NCBI GenBank assembly: GCA_002353525.1
Contig: DEJV01000033.1
Location: 1 to 64,000 of the forward strand
DNA: 64,000 nt
Reading direction: 5' to 3'
From: Prevotella sp. UBA2739
Lineage (GTDB): Bacteria > Bacteroidota > Bacteroidia > Bacteroidales > Bacteroidaceae
A model generated the notes under the pieces. The model was not told the origin of the DNA. It was given only the letters and a program-made list of their open reading frames with translations, and did no database searches. The translations under genes and the position numbers were made by a program. This document shows positions 15,818 through 24,807 of this stretch, one piece after another. Each line of letters begins with the position of its first letter. Position 1 is the stretch's first letter.

Positions 15818-17053
15818 ATGAATCAGCAAATAAAGGAACTTCATGAGAAAGCCCAATTACTGGCCAAGTGGAGGTTGGGCGATTTGTCTGCCGACGAGAA
15901 GCGGCAGCTGGAAACACTCATGCACGGAGATAAGCGTTACGACAGTCTTCTGCAACTCTTGGGTGATGCCGACTTTGTGAACAGCGAACTGGAGTCACTG
16001 CGACAGACCGACTATCGCACACCATGCCGCGACATGGAGCAGCGCATTGCCCGAAGCAATAAGGCGCTCAAGAGAAACAGAATGTTGAAAATCGCTGCCG
16101 TACTGGCAGTGCTTGTCGTGGGTGGTGCCTTCTGGTATCATCACGACTACACGCGCGTCACACCACCCGTTATCACCCAAGAGGTGCAGTTGGCTATGCG
16201 CCAAAGCCGTGAGAGTGGGCATGCGGCAGCCAACGTAGAATCTATCAGTACCAAGCAGCCGTCGGCCATCGCCCAGGAGGTGCGGCAGCTGTACCATGTG
16301 GACGAACAGTTTGCCGAGCAGCTGGCTGAGGCCAAGCGCATCACAACCTATCAGGACAAGGAATTCTGGGTGACGCTCGACGACGGCACGTTGGTTCACC
16401 TGAATAATAACAGCCGGCTTATCTATCCAGAGCGATTCGGCGATCGTCGCGATGTCATCCTCGACGGCGAGGCTTACTTCATGGTGGCAAAAGACAAAAG
16501 CCGCCAGTTTGTGGTGCACACCCCACAAGGCGACATACGGGTGTATGGTACCGAGTTTTGGGTAAACACAAGGGTGTTAAGCGACAAGTTACAAGTTGCA
16601 AGCGAGAAGCATGATTACTCTCAAGGAAGTGGTTCCAGTTCGGAAGCTAATCGCACTTCCCATTTGTCACCTGCCACTTCTCAGCTGATTTTAGTTCGAG
16701 GCTCCGTTAGTTTCACACCCACAGAGGGTGATGAGCAGATGCTCCGTCCCGGTCAGCAGTTGTCTGTTGTCAATTCTCAATTGGCAATTAAAGACGTCGA
16801 CACCACCCCTTACGAGGCCTGGAACACCGGTCTGTTTGTGTTTGAGAATACCACACTCGAACATCTGTTGAGCGTCATGGCCCAATGGTACGACATCAAG
16901 GCCGTCAACTATACCAACGACTCTTTGCGCAAGATACACTTTACAGGCAATCTGAAGCGCTATGGCAGCGCGGAGCGCATCATGAAGGCCATCATGATGG
17001 CTTGCGAAGTGAAGATTGTGCTGCAAAATGATACGCTCTTGGTGAGCAACTGA
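15818..17053 (+). CDS. FecR-family anti-sigma factor with repeat-derived insert
   Basis: A 411-residue inner-membrane regulator. The start at 15818 (MNQQIKELHEKAQLLAKWRLG) gives the usual N-terminal cytoplasmic sigma-binding region. One membrane helix (about residues 92-107, IAAVLAVLVVGGAFWYH) follows, then the periplasmic FecR domain (VTLDDGTLVHLNNNSRLIYP, VILDGEAYFMV, VYGTEFWV) and a C-terminal DUF4974-like domain (FENTTLEHLLSVMAQWYDIK). The FecR domain is split by about 40 unusual residues (254-291, rich in Ser, Thr and Gln) encoded by heptameric repeat DNA at 16579-16688. A second heptamer run (16762-16789) encodes SVVNSQLAIK. The frame stays open, so the gene looks functional. It should transmit the SusC signal to the divergent ECF factor. 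Confidence 0.92.
   Translation: MNQQIKELHEKAQLLAKWRLGDLSADEKRQLETLMHGDKRYDSLLQLLGDADFVNSELESLRQTDYRTPCRDMEQRIARSNKALKRNRMLKIAAVLAVLVVGGAFWYHHDYTRVTPPVITQEVQLAMRQSRESGHAAANVESISTKQPSAIAQEVRQLYHVDEQFAEQLAEAKRITTYQDKEFWVTLDDGTLVHLNNNSRLIYPERFGDRRDVILDGEAYFMVAKDKSRQFVVHTPQGDIRVYGTEFWVNTRVLSDKLQVASEKHDYSQGSGSSSEANRTSHLSPATSQLILVRGSVSFTPTEGDEQMLRPGQQLSVVNSQLAIKDVDTTPYEAWNTGLFVFENTTLEHLLSVMAQWYDIKAVNYTNDSLRKIHFTGNLKRYGSAERIMKAIMMACEVKIVLQNDTLLVSN
16579..16688. repeat. inverted heptamer tract inside the fecR coding sequence
   Basis: 16579-16606 is four 7-bp units (AAGCGAC, AAGTTAC, AAGTTGC, AAGCGAG). 16654-16688 is five 7-bp units in the opposite sense (CACTTCC, CATTTGT, CACCTGC, CACTTCT, CAGCTGA). 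Together they form a degenerate inverted repeat of about 110 bp in frame with fecR. A further run of TTGTCAA-like heptamers lies at 16762-16789. Similar 7-bp tracts occur between genes elsewhere in the window. Confidence 0.75.
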
Positions 17054-17093
17054 AACGAAAACAAAAAGTTATCCATAAAAAACACTCAATGAG

Positions 17094-20000
17094 ATGAAGA
17101 AAAGAAATGTAAAAAGTGTGCTGGCACTCTTCCTGATGATATTCATTGCCCAAGTGCTGCCGGCTCAGACCCTTGACAAGTCTCGCGTCACGGTGACCAT
17201 GGAGAATGCCACGGTTAAGCAGTTTCTCGACGAGGTGGAGCGCCAGACAGGCATCGAGTTTCTCTACAACGCCGACGAAGTGAAGAATCTGCGCGTCACC
17301 GTGAGGCAAACCAATGCTGTGGCCAGACAGGTCATCACACAGGTGATGGCCGACATTGGATGCGAGATCAGAGAGAACAATGGCATCGTGGTCGTCCGCT
17401 TGATGAAGGACGCCAAGGGACGGCACACAGTGAGCGGCTATGTGCTCGACGAGGACAAACAACCCGTTATCGGTGCGCAAGTAAGGATTATGGGCACCAA
17501 GATGATGACCGTTACAAATGCCGACGGTGAATTCTATTTCGACCAGCCCATGCCCGAGAAAGCCCGCGTGCAAATCACCTACATCGGCATGCAGGCGGTT
17601 CATCTGCCCGCCCGCAATAATATGGTGGTCAATATGAAAAGCGACACCCAAATGCTTCAGGGCGTGGTGGTTACAGGCTATCAGCAGCTCGACCGTCGCA
17701 ACCTCACCAGTTCGGTCACCAGTAAGGACATGAGCGAACTTGAGATTCCCGGCGTGGCCGACCTCTCGAAGATGCTCGAAGGTAAGATTCCCGACCTGGT
17801 GTCGCTCAGTAGTAGTGGAGAAATCAATGCTACCAACCGCATCCGTATTCGCGGAACCAGCACGCTCATCGGCAACCGCGAACCGTTGTGGGTGCTCGAC
17901 GGCATCATTCTTTCCGACCCTGTAGGCTTGTCGCCCGATGTGCTGAACGATCCCGACTACATCAACCGCATTGGTAATGCCATCGCTGGCATCAACCCGC
18001 AGGACATTCTGCGCATCGACGTGCTGAAAGATGCCGCCGCCACTGCTCTCTACGGAACGCGTGCGGCTAATGGCGTGATTGTGGTGACTACCAAGAGCGG
18101 TCGCGAGGGCAAACCCACTATCACGTATTCCGGACAGTTCACCTTTCGTAAACGTCCCTATTATACAGACGATAAAATCAACTTGATGAACTCGGTGGAG
18201 CGCATCCAGTTCTCGCAATATCTGGCTGAACAACATTACATCTATCCACCCAACATGCCTAAGGTGGGCTACGAGCAGGCTCTGAGCAACCTCTATCTGG
18301 GCATTTACGACCAGCAGACTTTCGATGAGCAAGTATCGAGGATGCAAACCATGAATACCGACTGGTTCGACATTCTCTGCCACAACTCTTTCTCTCACGA
18401 CCACTCCGTGTCGGTCTCTGGCGGTTCGTCGAAAGTGCGTTACTATACTTCTATAGGTTATACTGATCAGGACGATGTCATCAACAACACCATGAACCGT
18501 CGTTATACGGCCATGGCGAAAATTGACTTTGACCTGACAAAAAAGCTGAAGGTGCAATTCAATCTGAATGGCTATCTGAACAATCGCCAGTATGCACAGT
18601 CGGACAACAACCCCATCAACTATGCTTATAACACTAGCCGCGCCATTCCTGCCTACAACAGCGACGGCAGCTATGCCCACTATCTGAAGGCTGGCAACAA
18701 GGGATTCTATAATTTCAGCATCCTTAATGAATTGGACAACAGCTATAACAAGCAGGAGACGAATGCCGTGACCGCTACGGCCAATGTCCGTTATCAGGCT
18801 ACCGACGATCTTTTCTTCAATGCGGTGTTCTCGGCCAATATCTCTAATTCGAACCTTGAAGGGTGGTGGGGCGAAAACACGTTCTATGCCTCAAACCTGC
18901 GTGAGGCGGAGATGGGTGAGGAACCCTCACTGACCAGCACCATGCCTTATGGTGGCGAGCTCTCCTTGCAGAAAAACCGCAACGTAGGTTGGACGGCCCG
19001 TCTGCAAGGAAACTACAATAAGTATCTGGGCGAGAACAAACACCATAACATCAATGTGGCGCTAGGTCTTGAGGCGTCCAGCTCGAACTACAAAGGTGAC
19101 AACTATACGCAGCGTGGCTATTACCACGACCGTGGCCGCACTTTTGCCAGCAGCATCCCTCTCGACTATGCCAGTTATTGGAGTTGGGTGAGGACCAATG
19201 TGCCCCATATCACCGACACAAAGAGCAACATGGTGTCGGCTTATGCCACATTGTCGTATTCTTACAAACAACTGTTCACGCTCAATGCCAACGGCCGTTA
19301 CGATGGCTCCAACAAGTTCGGCAGCCGCAGTAACGAGAACCTGTTGCCCATCTGGTCTGTATCGGGCAATGCCAATCTTCAGGAGATCTTTGGCATCAAG
19401 GCCAACTGGCTGACCTTCCTCCGAATGAAGGCATCGTATGGTGAGCAGGGAAACATGCTCGACAACCAGACGCCGGAAATGATTATCAAGAAAGGAAACA
19501 TGTCGGCTTACTATAATGAGATGACATCTACTGCCGCCTATTTTGCCAATCCCGACTTGAAATGGGAGAAGACTCACTCTACCAACCTGGGTTTGGAGGT
19601 GGGATTCTTCGACAACCGCCTGCAGCTGGAGGCTGAGTATTATTTCAAGAAGACCACCGACGCCTTTATGAGTAAGAAGATTTCCGACGTGAACGGTTTC
19701 GAATCATATATCGTAAACTCGGGAACCATCGAAAACCGAGGTTACAACATCACGCTTACGGCTACTCCTGTCAAGTTGAAGGATTTCTACTGGATTGTGT
19801 CGGGCAGCATGTCTAAAATATTTAATGAGGTGAAAACTGTTCCTGGCGCAGAAACCTATGAGCTGAATGACTTCCTCTCGGGTACTACCGTGGTTGAGGG
19901 ACAGCCTGTGGGCACATTCTATTCTTACAGGTTCGCCGGACTGAGCCCCGTGGACGGAGGTCCCTATTTCTATGACTGGGAAGACCGCTGGAACGAGTTG

Positions 20001-20639
20001 AAAGACCGGGGCAACTACTTCATCTATACCAGTGTGCTCACACCTTCAGGCCGTCGTGAGCCCGACATAACCGGCAGCTTCAACAACACGATTACTTATC
20101 GCCAATGGCGTTTAGGTTTTACGCTGCTTTACAATCTGGGAGCCAAAACCCGCTTGTTCCGTCTTTTCGACGGATTGAACGGCACAAGCTATTCTTCCGA
20201 GCAGAATGTCAGCCGCGACATGCTCGACCGTTGGATGAAACCCGGTGATGAGCAACACACCAACATTCCGGCTATTCTTGGCTATGGCAATCCGGCCAAC
20301 CAGTATTATAGCAGTCACTGGGCAGACCCGAGTCTGATAGGCTGGATGGGCAACCCTGCTATTGCCACCAACTCGTGGTCGATGTACGACTACAGCGATG
20401 TGCGTGTGGTCAGCGGCGACTACCTGAAACTATCGACCGTCAACCTGACCTACGAGCTGTCAGAGAAACAACTAGCCAAACTGAAGCTCCAGCGTCTGGC
20501 CATCACGCTGAGTGCCTATAACCTGAAGACATGGTGCGACAGCAAGCTGCGGGGTCAAACTCCCACTCAGGGAGGATTCAGCCAGGTGCAGCTCTCCGAC
20601 ACACCGAGCTATACATTAGGCATCAATATAAATTTCTAA
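17094..20639 (+). CDS. SusC/RagA TonB-dependent receptor with STN signalling domain
   Basis: An 1181-residue outer-membrane protein. The signal peptide is followed by an STN (secretin/TonB N-terminal) domain at about residues 27-103 (VTMENATVKQFLDEVERQTG). Next is a carboxypeptidase-regulatory-like domain (VSGYVLDEDKQPVIGAQVRI), then a TonB-box region (MLQGVVVTGYQ), the plug (IRIRGTSTLIGNREPLWVLDG and VLKDAAATALYGTRAANGVI) and the beta-barrel ending in aromatic LGININF. The STN domain lets the receptor signal through FecR to an ECF sigma factor, and both are encoded next door. It is followed 20 bp later by its SusD partner. The ligand is unknown; the operon has no glycoside hydrolase. Confidence 0.95.
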   Translation: MKKRNVKSVLALFLMIFIAQVLPAQTLDKSRVTVTMENATVKQFLDEVERQTGIEFLYNADEVKNLRVTVRQTNAVARQVITQVMADIGCEIRENNGIVVVRLMKDAKGRHTVSGYVLDEDKQPVIGAQVRIMGTKMMTVTNADGEFYFDQPMPEKARVQITYIGMQAVHLPARNNMVVNMKSDTQMLQGVVVTGYQQLDRRNLTSSVTSKDMSELEIPGVADLSKMLEGKIPDLVSLSSSGEINATNRIRIRGTSTLIGNREPLWVLDGIILSDPVGLSPDVLNDPDYINRIGNAIAGINPQDILRIDVLKDAAATALYGTRAANGVIVVTTKSGREGKPTITYSGQFTFRKRPYYTDDKINLMNSVERIQFSQYLAEQHYIYPPNMPKVGYEQALSNLYLGIYDQQTFDEQVSRMQTMNTDWFDILCHNSFSHDHSVSVSGGSSKVRYYTSIGYTDQDDVINNTMNRRYTAMAKIDFDLTKKLKVQFNLNGYLNNRQYAQSDNNPINYAYNTSRAIPAYNSDGSYAHYLKAGNKGFYNFSILNELDNSYNKQETNAVTATANVRYQATDDLFFNAVFSANISNSNLEGWWGENTFYASNLREAEMGEEPSLTSTMPYGGELSLQKNRNVGWTARLQGNYNKYLGENKHHNINVALGLEASSSNYKGDNYTQRGYYHDRGRTFASSIPLDYASYWSWVRTNVPHITDTKSNMVSAYATLSYSYKQLFTLNANGRYDGSNKFGSRSNENLLPIWSVSGNANLQEIFGIKANWLTFLRMKASYGEQGNMLDNQTPEMIIKKGNMSAYYNEMTSTAAYFANPDLKWEKTHSTNLGLEVGFFDNRLQLEAEYYFKKTTDAFMSKKISDVNGFESYIVNSGTIENRGYNITLTATPVKLKDFYWIVSGSMSKIFNEVKTVPGAETYELNDFLSGTTVVEGQPVGTFYSYRFAGLSPVDGGPYFYDWEDRWNELKDRGNYFIYTSVLTPSGRREPDITGSFNNTITYRQWRLGFTLLYNLGAKTRLFRLFDGLNGTSYSSEQNVSRDMLDRWMKPGDEQHTNIPAILGYGNPANQYYSSHWADPSLIGWMGNPAIATNSWSMYDYSDVRVVSGDYLKLSTVNLTYELSEKQLAKLKLQRLAITLSAYNLKTWCDSKLRGQTPTQGGFSQVQLSDTPSYTLGININF

Positions 20640-20659
20640 ATTAAGGAGGATAGAACGAT

Positions 20660-22264
20660 ATGAAAAAAGTCATATATCAATTGTTCAGCATGCTGGGACT
20701 GCTGGCTGCCACTGCCTCATGCGGTAGTTTCCTGGAGGATTATTCGCAAGACGTTGATTACATTCGCTCATGGAAAGACCTTGACGAGTTGCTCATCGGC
20801 GACTGCTATTTGAGTGCTCAGGGGACTGACGGATTCTATTATCAGCCCAACTATGCCCAGTTCCTGCATCTGATTGCCGACGAGGTGGAAGAAAACAACT
20901 GCGCATACAACGGTTCGAGTGTCGACTATGACCACCATCCGGCCGAGTTTGGCTATTACACCTGGCAGCAGCGTGTGGGTATCAACGAGACCTACACGGG
21001 TTTTGCCACTGAGAATACCACTTGGACGAAGATTTATAAGTGCATCAATATTGCCAACAACGTGCTTTTCAGCATCGACAAAGTGCCACAGAACAAAGAT
21101 GCAGAAATAGAAGGAGCAGCAAAGGTGACCGGCGAGGCTCATTTCCTGCGGGCATACTACTATTTCTTCCTCGTCAATTTGTACGGAAAGCCTTACAACC
21201 CGTCGACGGCAAGCACCGACTTGGGAGTGCCATTGAAAACCAATGCGGAAGTGATAGACATCAAGTACACCCGCAACACGGTGCAAGAGACCTACGATTT
21301 GATTCTGAGTGACTTGCAGGCTGCCGAGGAAGCTTTCGGAAAGGTAAAGGCAGAGAAGAAATCTATCTATCGGGCAGACCTGACAGCGGTCTATCTGCTG
21401 CTGAGCCGTGTGCATTTGTACTTGCAAAACTGGCAGAAGGCTGCCGAATATGCCCAAAAGGTTATCAGCAGACACTCGCGCTTGGTGGATTTGAACACAA
21501 ATACCGACAAATTTATGCTCAAGAGCAATGCCGAGAACATTTTCTCGATGGGCGGCGATGACCTGCCTGTCATGTTTAAATACATGTATCAAGGACTGCG
21601 GGTGAGCAAAAGCCAGTATGACATTTATACCAACAATGACTTGCGCCGTTCGCAATGGTTATGGAAATCGGGTATATTCCAGGGACTGACCATGCGCGAG
21701 GTTACCAGGACCTACAATCCGCTGCCCGAAAAGACAGAACCCCGTTATTATTGGTATGCTTATAGCGAGGGATTGAGAGGATATATCCCTGAAGTGTCCT
21801 CTATCTTCTGGATGCGGTCGGCCGAGGCCTACCTCAATCTGGCTGAGGCTGAGGCTTATCAGGGGAATGAGGATGCAGCGCGTTCTGCCTTGAACAAACT
21901 GCGCGCCGCAAGAATCAAGAAAGACGCAGCAGAGCTGAATATTACATCTAACGGCAGCCAACTGATAAAAGACATCCGGTTGGAGCGCCGTAAAGAGCTG
22001 ATGCTGCAAGGACACCGTTGGTTTGACCTGCGTCGCTATCGTGTGTGCAGTGTTGAGCCCGAGAAGATTTCAATCACTCACGACTACACCATCTATGCAG
22101 AACGTGGAAGGGCAGAAGTGAAAGAAACCCATCGGTTTGTCTTAACCGAGGACGATGCCTCGTGGACGCTGCCCATCCCCAACGAAGTGTTGGAATACAA
22201 CACCGACATGCAGAACAATGGCAACCAGTGGCGGGAATATACGGTTGTTCCCACTAGCGAGTAA
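20660..22264 (+). CDS. SusD/RagB family outer-membrane lipoprotein
   Basis: A 534-residue surface lipoprotein that forms the lid of the SusC channel. The signal peptide ends in a lipobox (ATASCGSFLEDYS). The N-terminal TPR-like helices (AHFLRAYYYFFLVNLYGKPYNP) and the C-terminal motif (LRRYRVC, and RLERRKELMLQGHRWFDLRR) are characteristic of SusD proteins. The start codon at 20660 follows AAGGAGG, an unusually good Shine-Dalgarno sequence for this phylum. It is co-transcribed with the SusC gene 20 bp upstream. The binding ligand cannot be predicted. Confidence 0.94.
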   Translation: MKKVIYQLFSMLGLLAATASCGSFLEDYSQDVDYIRSWKDLDELLIGDCYLSAQGTDGFYYQPNYAQFLHLIADEVEENNCAYNGSSVDYDHHPAEFGYYTWQQRVGINETYTGFATENTTWTKIYKCINIANNVLFSIDKVPQNKDAEIEGAAKVTGEAHFLRAYYYFFLVNLYGKPYNPSTASTDLGVPLKTNAEVIDIKYTRNTVQETYDLILSDLQAAEEAFGKVKAEKKSIYRADLTAVYLLLSRVHLYLQNWQKAAEYAQKVISRHSRLVDLNTNTDKFMLKSNAENIFSMGGDDLPVMFKYMYQGLRVSKSQYDIYTNNDLRRSQWLWKSGIFQGLTMREVTRTYNPLPEKTEPRYYWYAYSEGLRGYIPEVSSIFWMRSAEAYLNLAEAEAYQGNEDAARSALNKLRAARIKKDAAELNITSNGSQLIKDIRLERRKELMLQGHRWFDLRRYRVCSVEPEKISITHDYTIYAERGRAEVKETHRFVLTEDDASWTLPIPNEVLEYNTDMQNNGNQWREYTVVPTSE

Positions 22265-22294
22265 CCCTTAAAACATTATATATCAGAAAACATC

Positions 22295-23209
22295 ATGAAA
22301 CGATTATTCTATTCATTCGCAATCATATTGTCGGGCATTTGCCTCATATCGTGTGAGAGTGAGGATGCTTTGGAGCCAGACTACAAAAATCCCTCCGACT
22401 ATTTCCAGCCCGCTGCCGACGACAATAGCGAGGAGGCGCAGCTGCGGCGCAAGTTCTTCGCCGATCATGGGTCGTATCTGCTGTTCAACGATACGCTGCA
22501 GAATGTGTATCTGGGGAAAGATATCAATGGCGACCCGCGCTATTTCGTCGAGACTGTCGACTTGACTTATACCGTAGGACAGACGGGCTATAGTACTTCG
22601 CAGTCGTCATACACATTTACTTATATTCCCAATTTCGAGCAAAAACTCGCCATGACGGAGTATTTAGAGACTTATATCCTTCCGCATTTCAGTGGTGCCA
22701 TGCGTCCCTACTCATGGCTGCTCACGAAAACCATCATTGGTAAGATGGGCAAAGACGTCTCGGCACAGACCATCAGTCCCTATGCCGTGGTGAACCAACG
22801 GTGCGTGGCAGTGGCCTGTAACTATCTGACGCAGCGTGAGCGCACCGAAGCACAGAAAAACAATTATGCTTCGCGTGTTCTGAACATCATGGTCAGCTCG
22901 ATGGTGAAAGCCCAGACCGATGCCTTCGGAGAGTTCGAGGCTGTCAGCCACGACTATTACGGACGTTCGTACAGCAGTCTGGGACTGGAGAATGTGAACC
23001 AGGAAAAGCTCTACCAGTATGGCTTCCTGGTGGCAGGTAGTACGGTTGGCTACATGACCGACCTCTCGACCGACATTTCGTCGTATGCCGCCAATGTGGT
23101 CACCTATACCGACGAGCAGCTGGAGCAGCGCTATGGCAAATACGAGCTGGTGATGCTGAAGCACAGGCTGATGAAACAGACTTTGGAACGACTTGGTTAT
23201 ATTTTTTAA
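22295..23209 (+). CDS. lipoprotein resembling a SusD-associated metallopeptidase without HExxH
   Basis: A 304-residue lipoprotein (lipobox CLISCESE) encoded third after SusC/SusD. The region RRKFFADHGSYLLFNDT and the C-terminal VTYTDEQLEQRYGKYELVMLKHRLMKQTLERL look to me like the ends of the putative zinc-binding metallopeptidase family (Peptidase_Mx1) often encoded beside SusC/SusD. No HExxH is present; the expected place reads NQRCVAVACNYL. If the family call is right, the protein has lost catalysis and may serve as a binding protein. The family assignment is from memory of pattern and is uncertain; otherwise it is an uncharacterised surface lipoprotein. Confidence 0.6.
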   Translation: MKRLFYSFAIILSGICLISCESEDALEPDYKNPSDYFQPAADDNSEEAQLRRKFFADHGSYLLFNDTLQNVYLGKDINGDPRYFVETVDLTYTVGQTGYSTSQSSYTFTYIPNFEQKLAMTEYLETYILPHFSGAMRPYSWLLTKTIIGKMGKDVSAQTISPYAVVNQRCVAVACNYLTQRERTEAQKNNYASRVLNIMVSSMVKAQTDAFGEFEAVSHDYYGRSYSSLGLENVNQEKLYQYGFLVAGSTVGYMTDLSTDISSYAANVVTYTDEQLEQRYGKYELVMLKHRLMKQTLERLGYIF

Positions 23210-23220
23210 TTGAACGAGAC

Positions 23221-23928
23221 ATGAAGAAATATCAATCTATGGTTTTGCCCCTGCTGGCATGGGTGTTGCTCCTGACTGTCACTGCGTGCGACAAGGACGA
23301 TGAGGAAGTGATGGGAAAAATTGCTCCCTCGGCATCAGGGACCTTTGTTGACGAACGCGACGGACATGAATATCGTTGGGTGAGATATGGCAGTCTGGAC
23401 TGGATGGCAGATAATTTCAGTTATGATTTGAAAAACGAGCAGAGATGCCTCGTCTATCTGAATGCCGAAGACTATGAGTATAACCGGGCAAGCACCAAGA
23501 ACCTAGCTAAGTATGGCAGGCTGTACGATCTGCCCGGAGCATTGGAGGCTTGTCCCGAGGGTTGGCGCGTGCCTACCGATGCCGACTGGCAGAACCTGGA
23601 GTGCTGTCTGGGCATGTCTCCCGATGAGGCTGCAAAGATGGACTGGCGCGGAAACATTGCCCATCGCATGTTTTCGCTGGAAGATGATCCGTGCGACCTG
23701 AACCTGCGGTTGGGAGGTTATTGGACCACAAACATCAACATGAGCCGCTCGCCCTACCGCATGATGGGCCTTTTCGGCTATTATTGGTCATCGAGTCTTG
23801 ACGAGCAGAAAGAGGGCATGTATTATCTCTATCGCAAATTTGCCTACAACCGCAACGAGGTGTGCAGGCAGAGCATCGAGTCGGAGAAAGTGAAACTATA
23901 CGTCAGATACGTAAGAGATGCTCACTAG
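23221..23928 (+). CDS. FISUMP-domain lipoprotein
   Basis: A 235-residue lipoprotein with signal peptide and lipobox (TVTACDKDD). The body matches the Fibrobacter succinogenes major paralogous domain: YRWVRYGSLDWMADNFSYD, then a central CPEGWRVPTDADWQNLE and a late YYWSSSLDEQ. FISUMP domains are found in cell-surface proteins of Bacteroidetes and Fibrobacteres, and their function is not known. It lies 11 bp after the metallopeptidase-like gene and overlaps the next gene by 11 bp, so the three are translationally linked. Confidence 0.88.
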   Translation: MKKYQSMVLPLLAWVLLLTVTACDKDDEEVMGKIAPSASGTFVDERDGHEYRWVRYGSLDWMADNFSYDLKNEQRCLVYLNAEDYEYNRASTKNLAKYGRLYDLPGALEACPEGWRVPTDADWQNLECCLGMSPDEAAKMDWRGNIAHRMFSLEDDPCDLNLRLGGYWTTNINMSRSPYRMMGLFGYYWSSSLDEQKEGMYYLYRKFAYNRNEVCRQSIESEKVKLYVRYVRDAH

Positions 23929-24784
23929 GCTGCTTCTTCTTTTGACCCTGTGGATAGGCTCGCTGACAGCGAGCGCCCAGGATGCCGACTCCATCAACCA
24001 GGCAGCTCAGCATCCGGAATTCATCCATGTGTATCTGGTCACCATCGGTCCCGGCAACGATGCTGTGTCGGCTTATGGCCATGCGGCCATACGCTTGCAA
24101 TGCGAGTCGAAGCAACTGGACTTTTGTTTCTCGTTTAACATGAGCGACACCGGCCTAGCACCGTTGAAATTTGTTGCCGGTACGGCCAAGGCTGGATTCC
24201 AGGCCGTCCCCACCGATCGGTTTGTTGAGCAGTACAGGCAGGAAGGCCGTGCCGTGAGCGAGTATCAGCTGAACCTACTGCCGCTGGAAGAACAGCAGCT
24301 GTGGCGGTTGCTCGACGAGGAAATCATGAAAGGGGCCTACTGGAAGTATGATTTCATCACCGTCAACTGCACGTCGATGTGTGTGTGGATCATTCAGAGG
24401 GCACTCACGGGCGAGCGTCTTGTCTGTCGCAACATGCCGCCAGCGCTGAGTCGGCCCTACAAGGAGTTGCTGCATGAGATATCGGCCCATTCGCCGTGGA
24501 TGGAGTTGTTTTTCAACATCAGGCTCTTCTCCAGGCGCAACGATATAGGTACACCCGATGCGAAGATGGTGCCCGATGTGCTGGCAGCGGTGTGGTCTGA
24601 CTCGCAGATAGAGGATTCTGCGGGCAACCAGCGCCCGATGATTGTCGGCAGCAGAACAATCTGCCAGCAGGCGGTGGCCTTGACCAGTCCGCTTGTCACG
24701 CCCGGCATGGCGGCATGGATGGTGGCAGTAGTGGTACTGGCTGCGGGTGGCATGCTCTGGCGCAAACGAAAAAGAAATGTTTAA
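23918..24784 (+). CDS. DUF4105 / Lnb N-terminal domain protein with one C-terminal membrane helix
   Basis: A 288-residue exported protein. A signal peptide (MLTRLLLLLTLWIGSLTASAQ) precedes a domain with VYLVTIGPGNDAVSAYGHAAIRL, FNMSDTG and YDFITVNCTSMCVWIIQRAL. This is the pattern of DUF4105, which I recall as the N-terminal periplasmic domain of Lnb, a Bacteroides lipoprotein N-acyltransferase with a papain-like His/Cys arrangement. The His in YGHAAI and the Cys in VNCTS fit such a pair. Full-length Lnb has a multi-helix membrane part, whereas here there is only one helix (about 262-281, MAAWMVAVVVLAAGGMLW) and a basic tail. It overlaps the FISUMP gene by 11 bp. A role in modifying the operon's own lipoproteins is inference. 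Confidence 0.75.
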   Translation: MLTRLLLLLTLWIGSLTASAQDADSINQAAQHPEFIHVYLVTIGPGNDAVSAYGHAAIRLQCESKQLDFCFSFNMSDTGLAPLKFVAGTAKAGFQAVPTDRFVEQYRQEGRAVSEYQLNLLPLEEQQLWRLLDEEIMKGAYWKYDFITVNCTSMCVWIIQRALTGERLVCRNMPPALSRPYKELLHEISAHSPWMELFFNIRLFSRRNDIGTPDAKMVPDVLAAVWSDSQIEDSAGNQRPMIVGSRTICQQAVALTSPLVTPGMAAWMVAVVVLAAGGMLWRKRKRNV

Positions 24785-24807
24785 CCATTTAATAGAAAGG
24801 TTTATAT

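Noticed and set aside
15818..17053. fecR as a pseudogene because of its odd insert
   Set aside because: The frame is open throughout, both flanking FecR and DUF4974-like parts are intact, and the insert lies at a linker.
16992..18680. 562-residue open frame on the minus strand opposite the SusC gene
   Set aside because: It is antisense to a clear SusC with STN domain; the product is rich in His, Val and Leu with no recognisable domain, as expected for a shadow of a GC-rich gene.
23918..24784. C-terminal LPXTG- or PEP-CTERM-like sorting signal
   Set aside because: There is a membrane helix with a basic tail but no sorting motif before it; a simple membrane anchor explains it.
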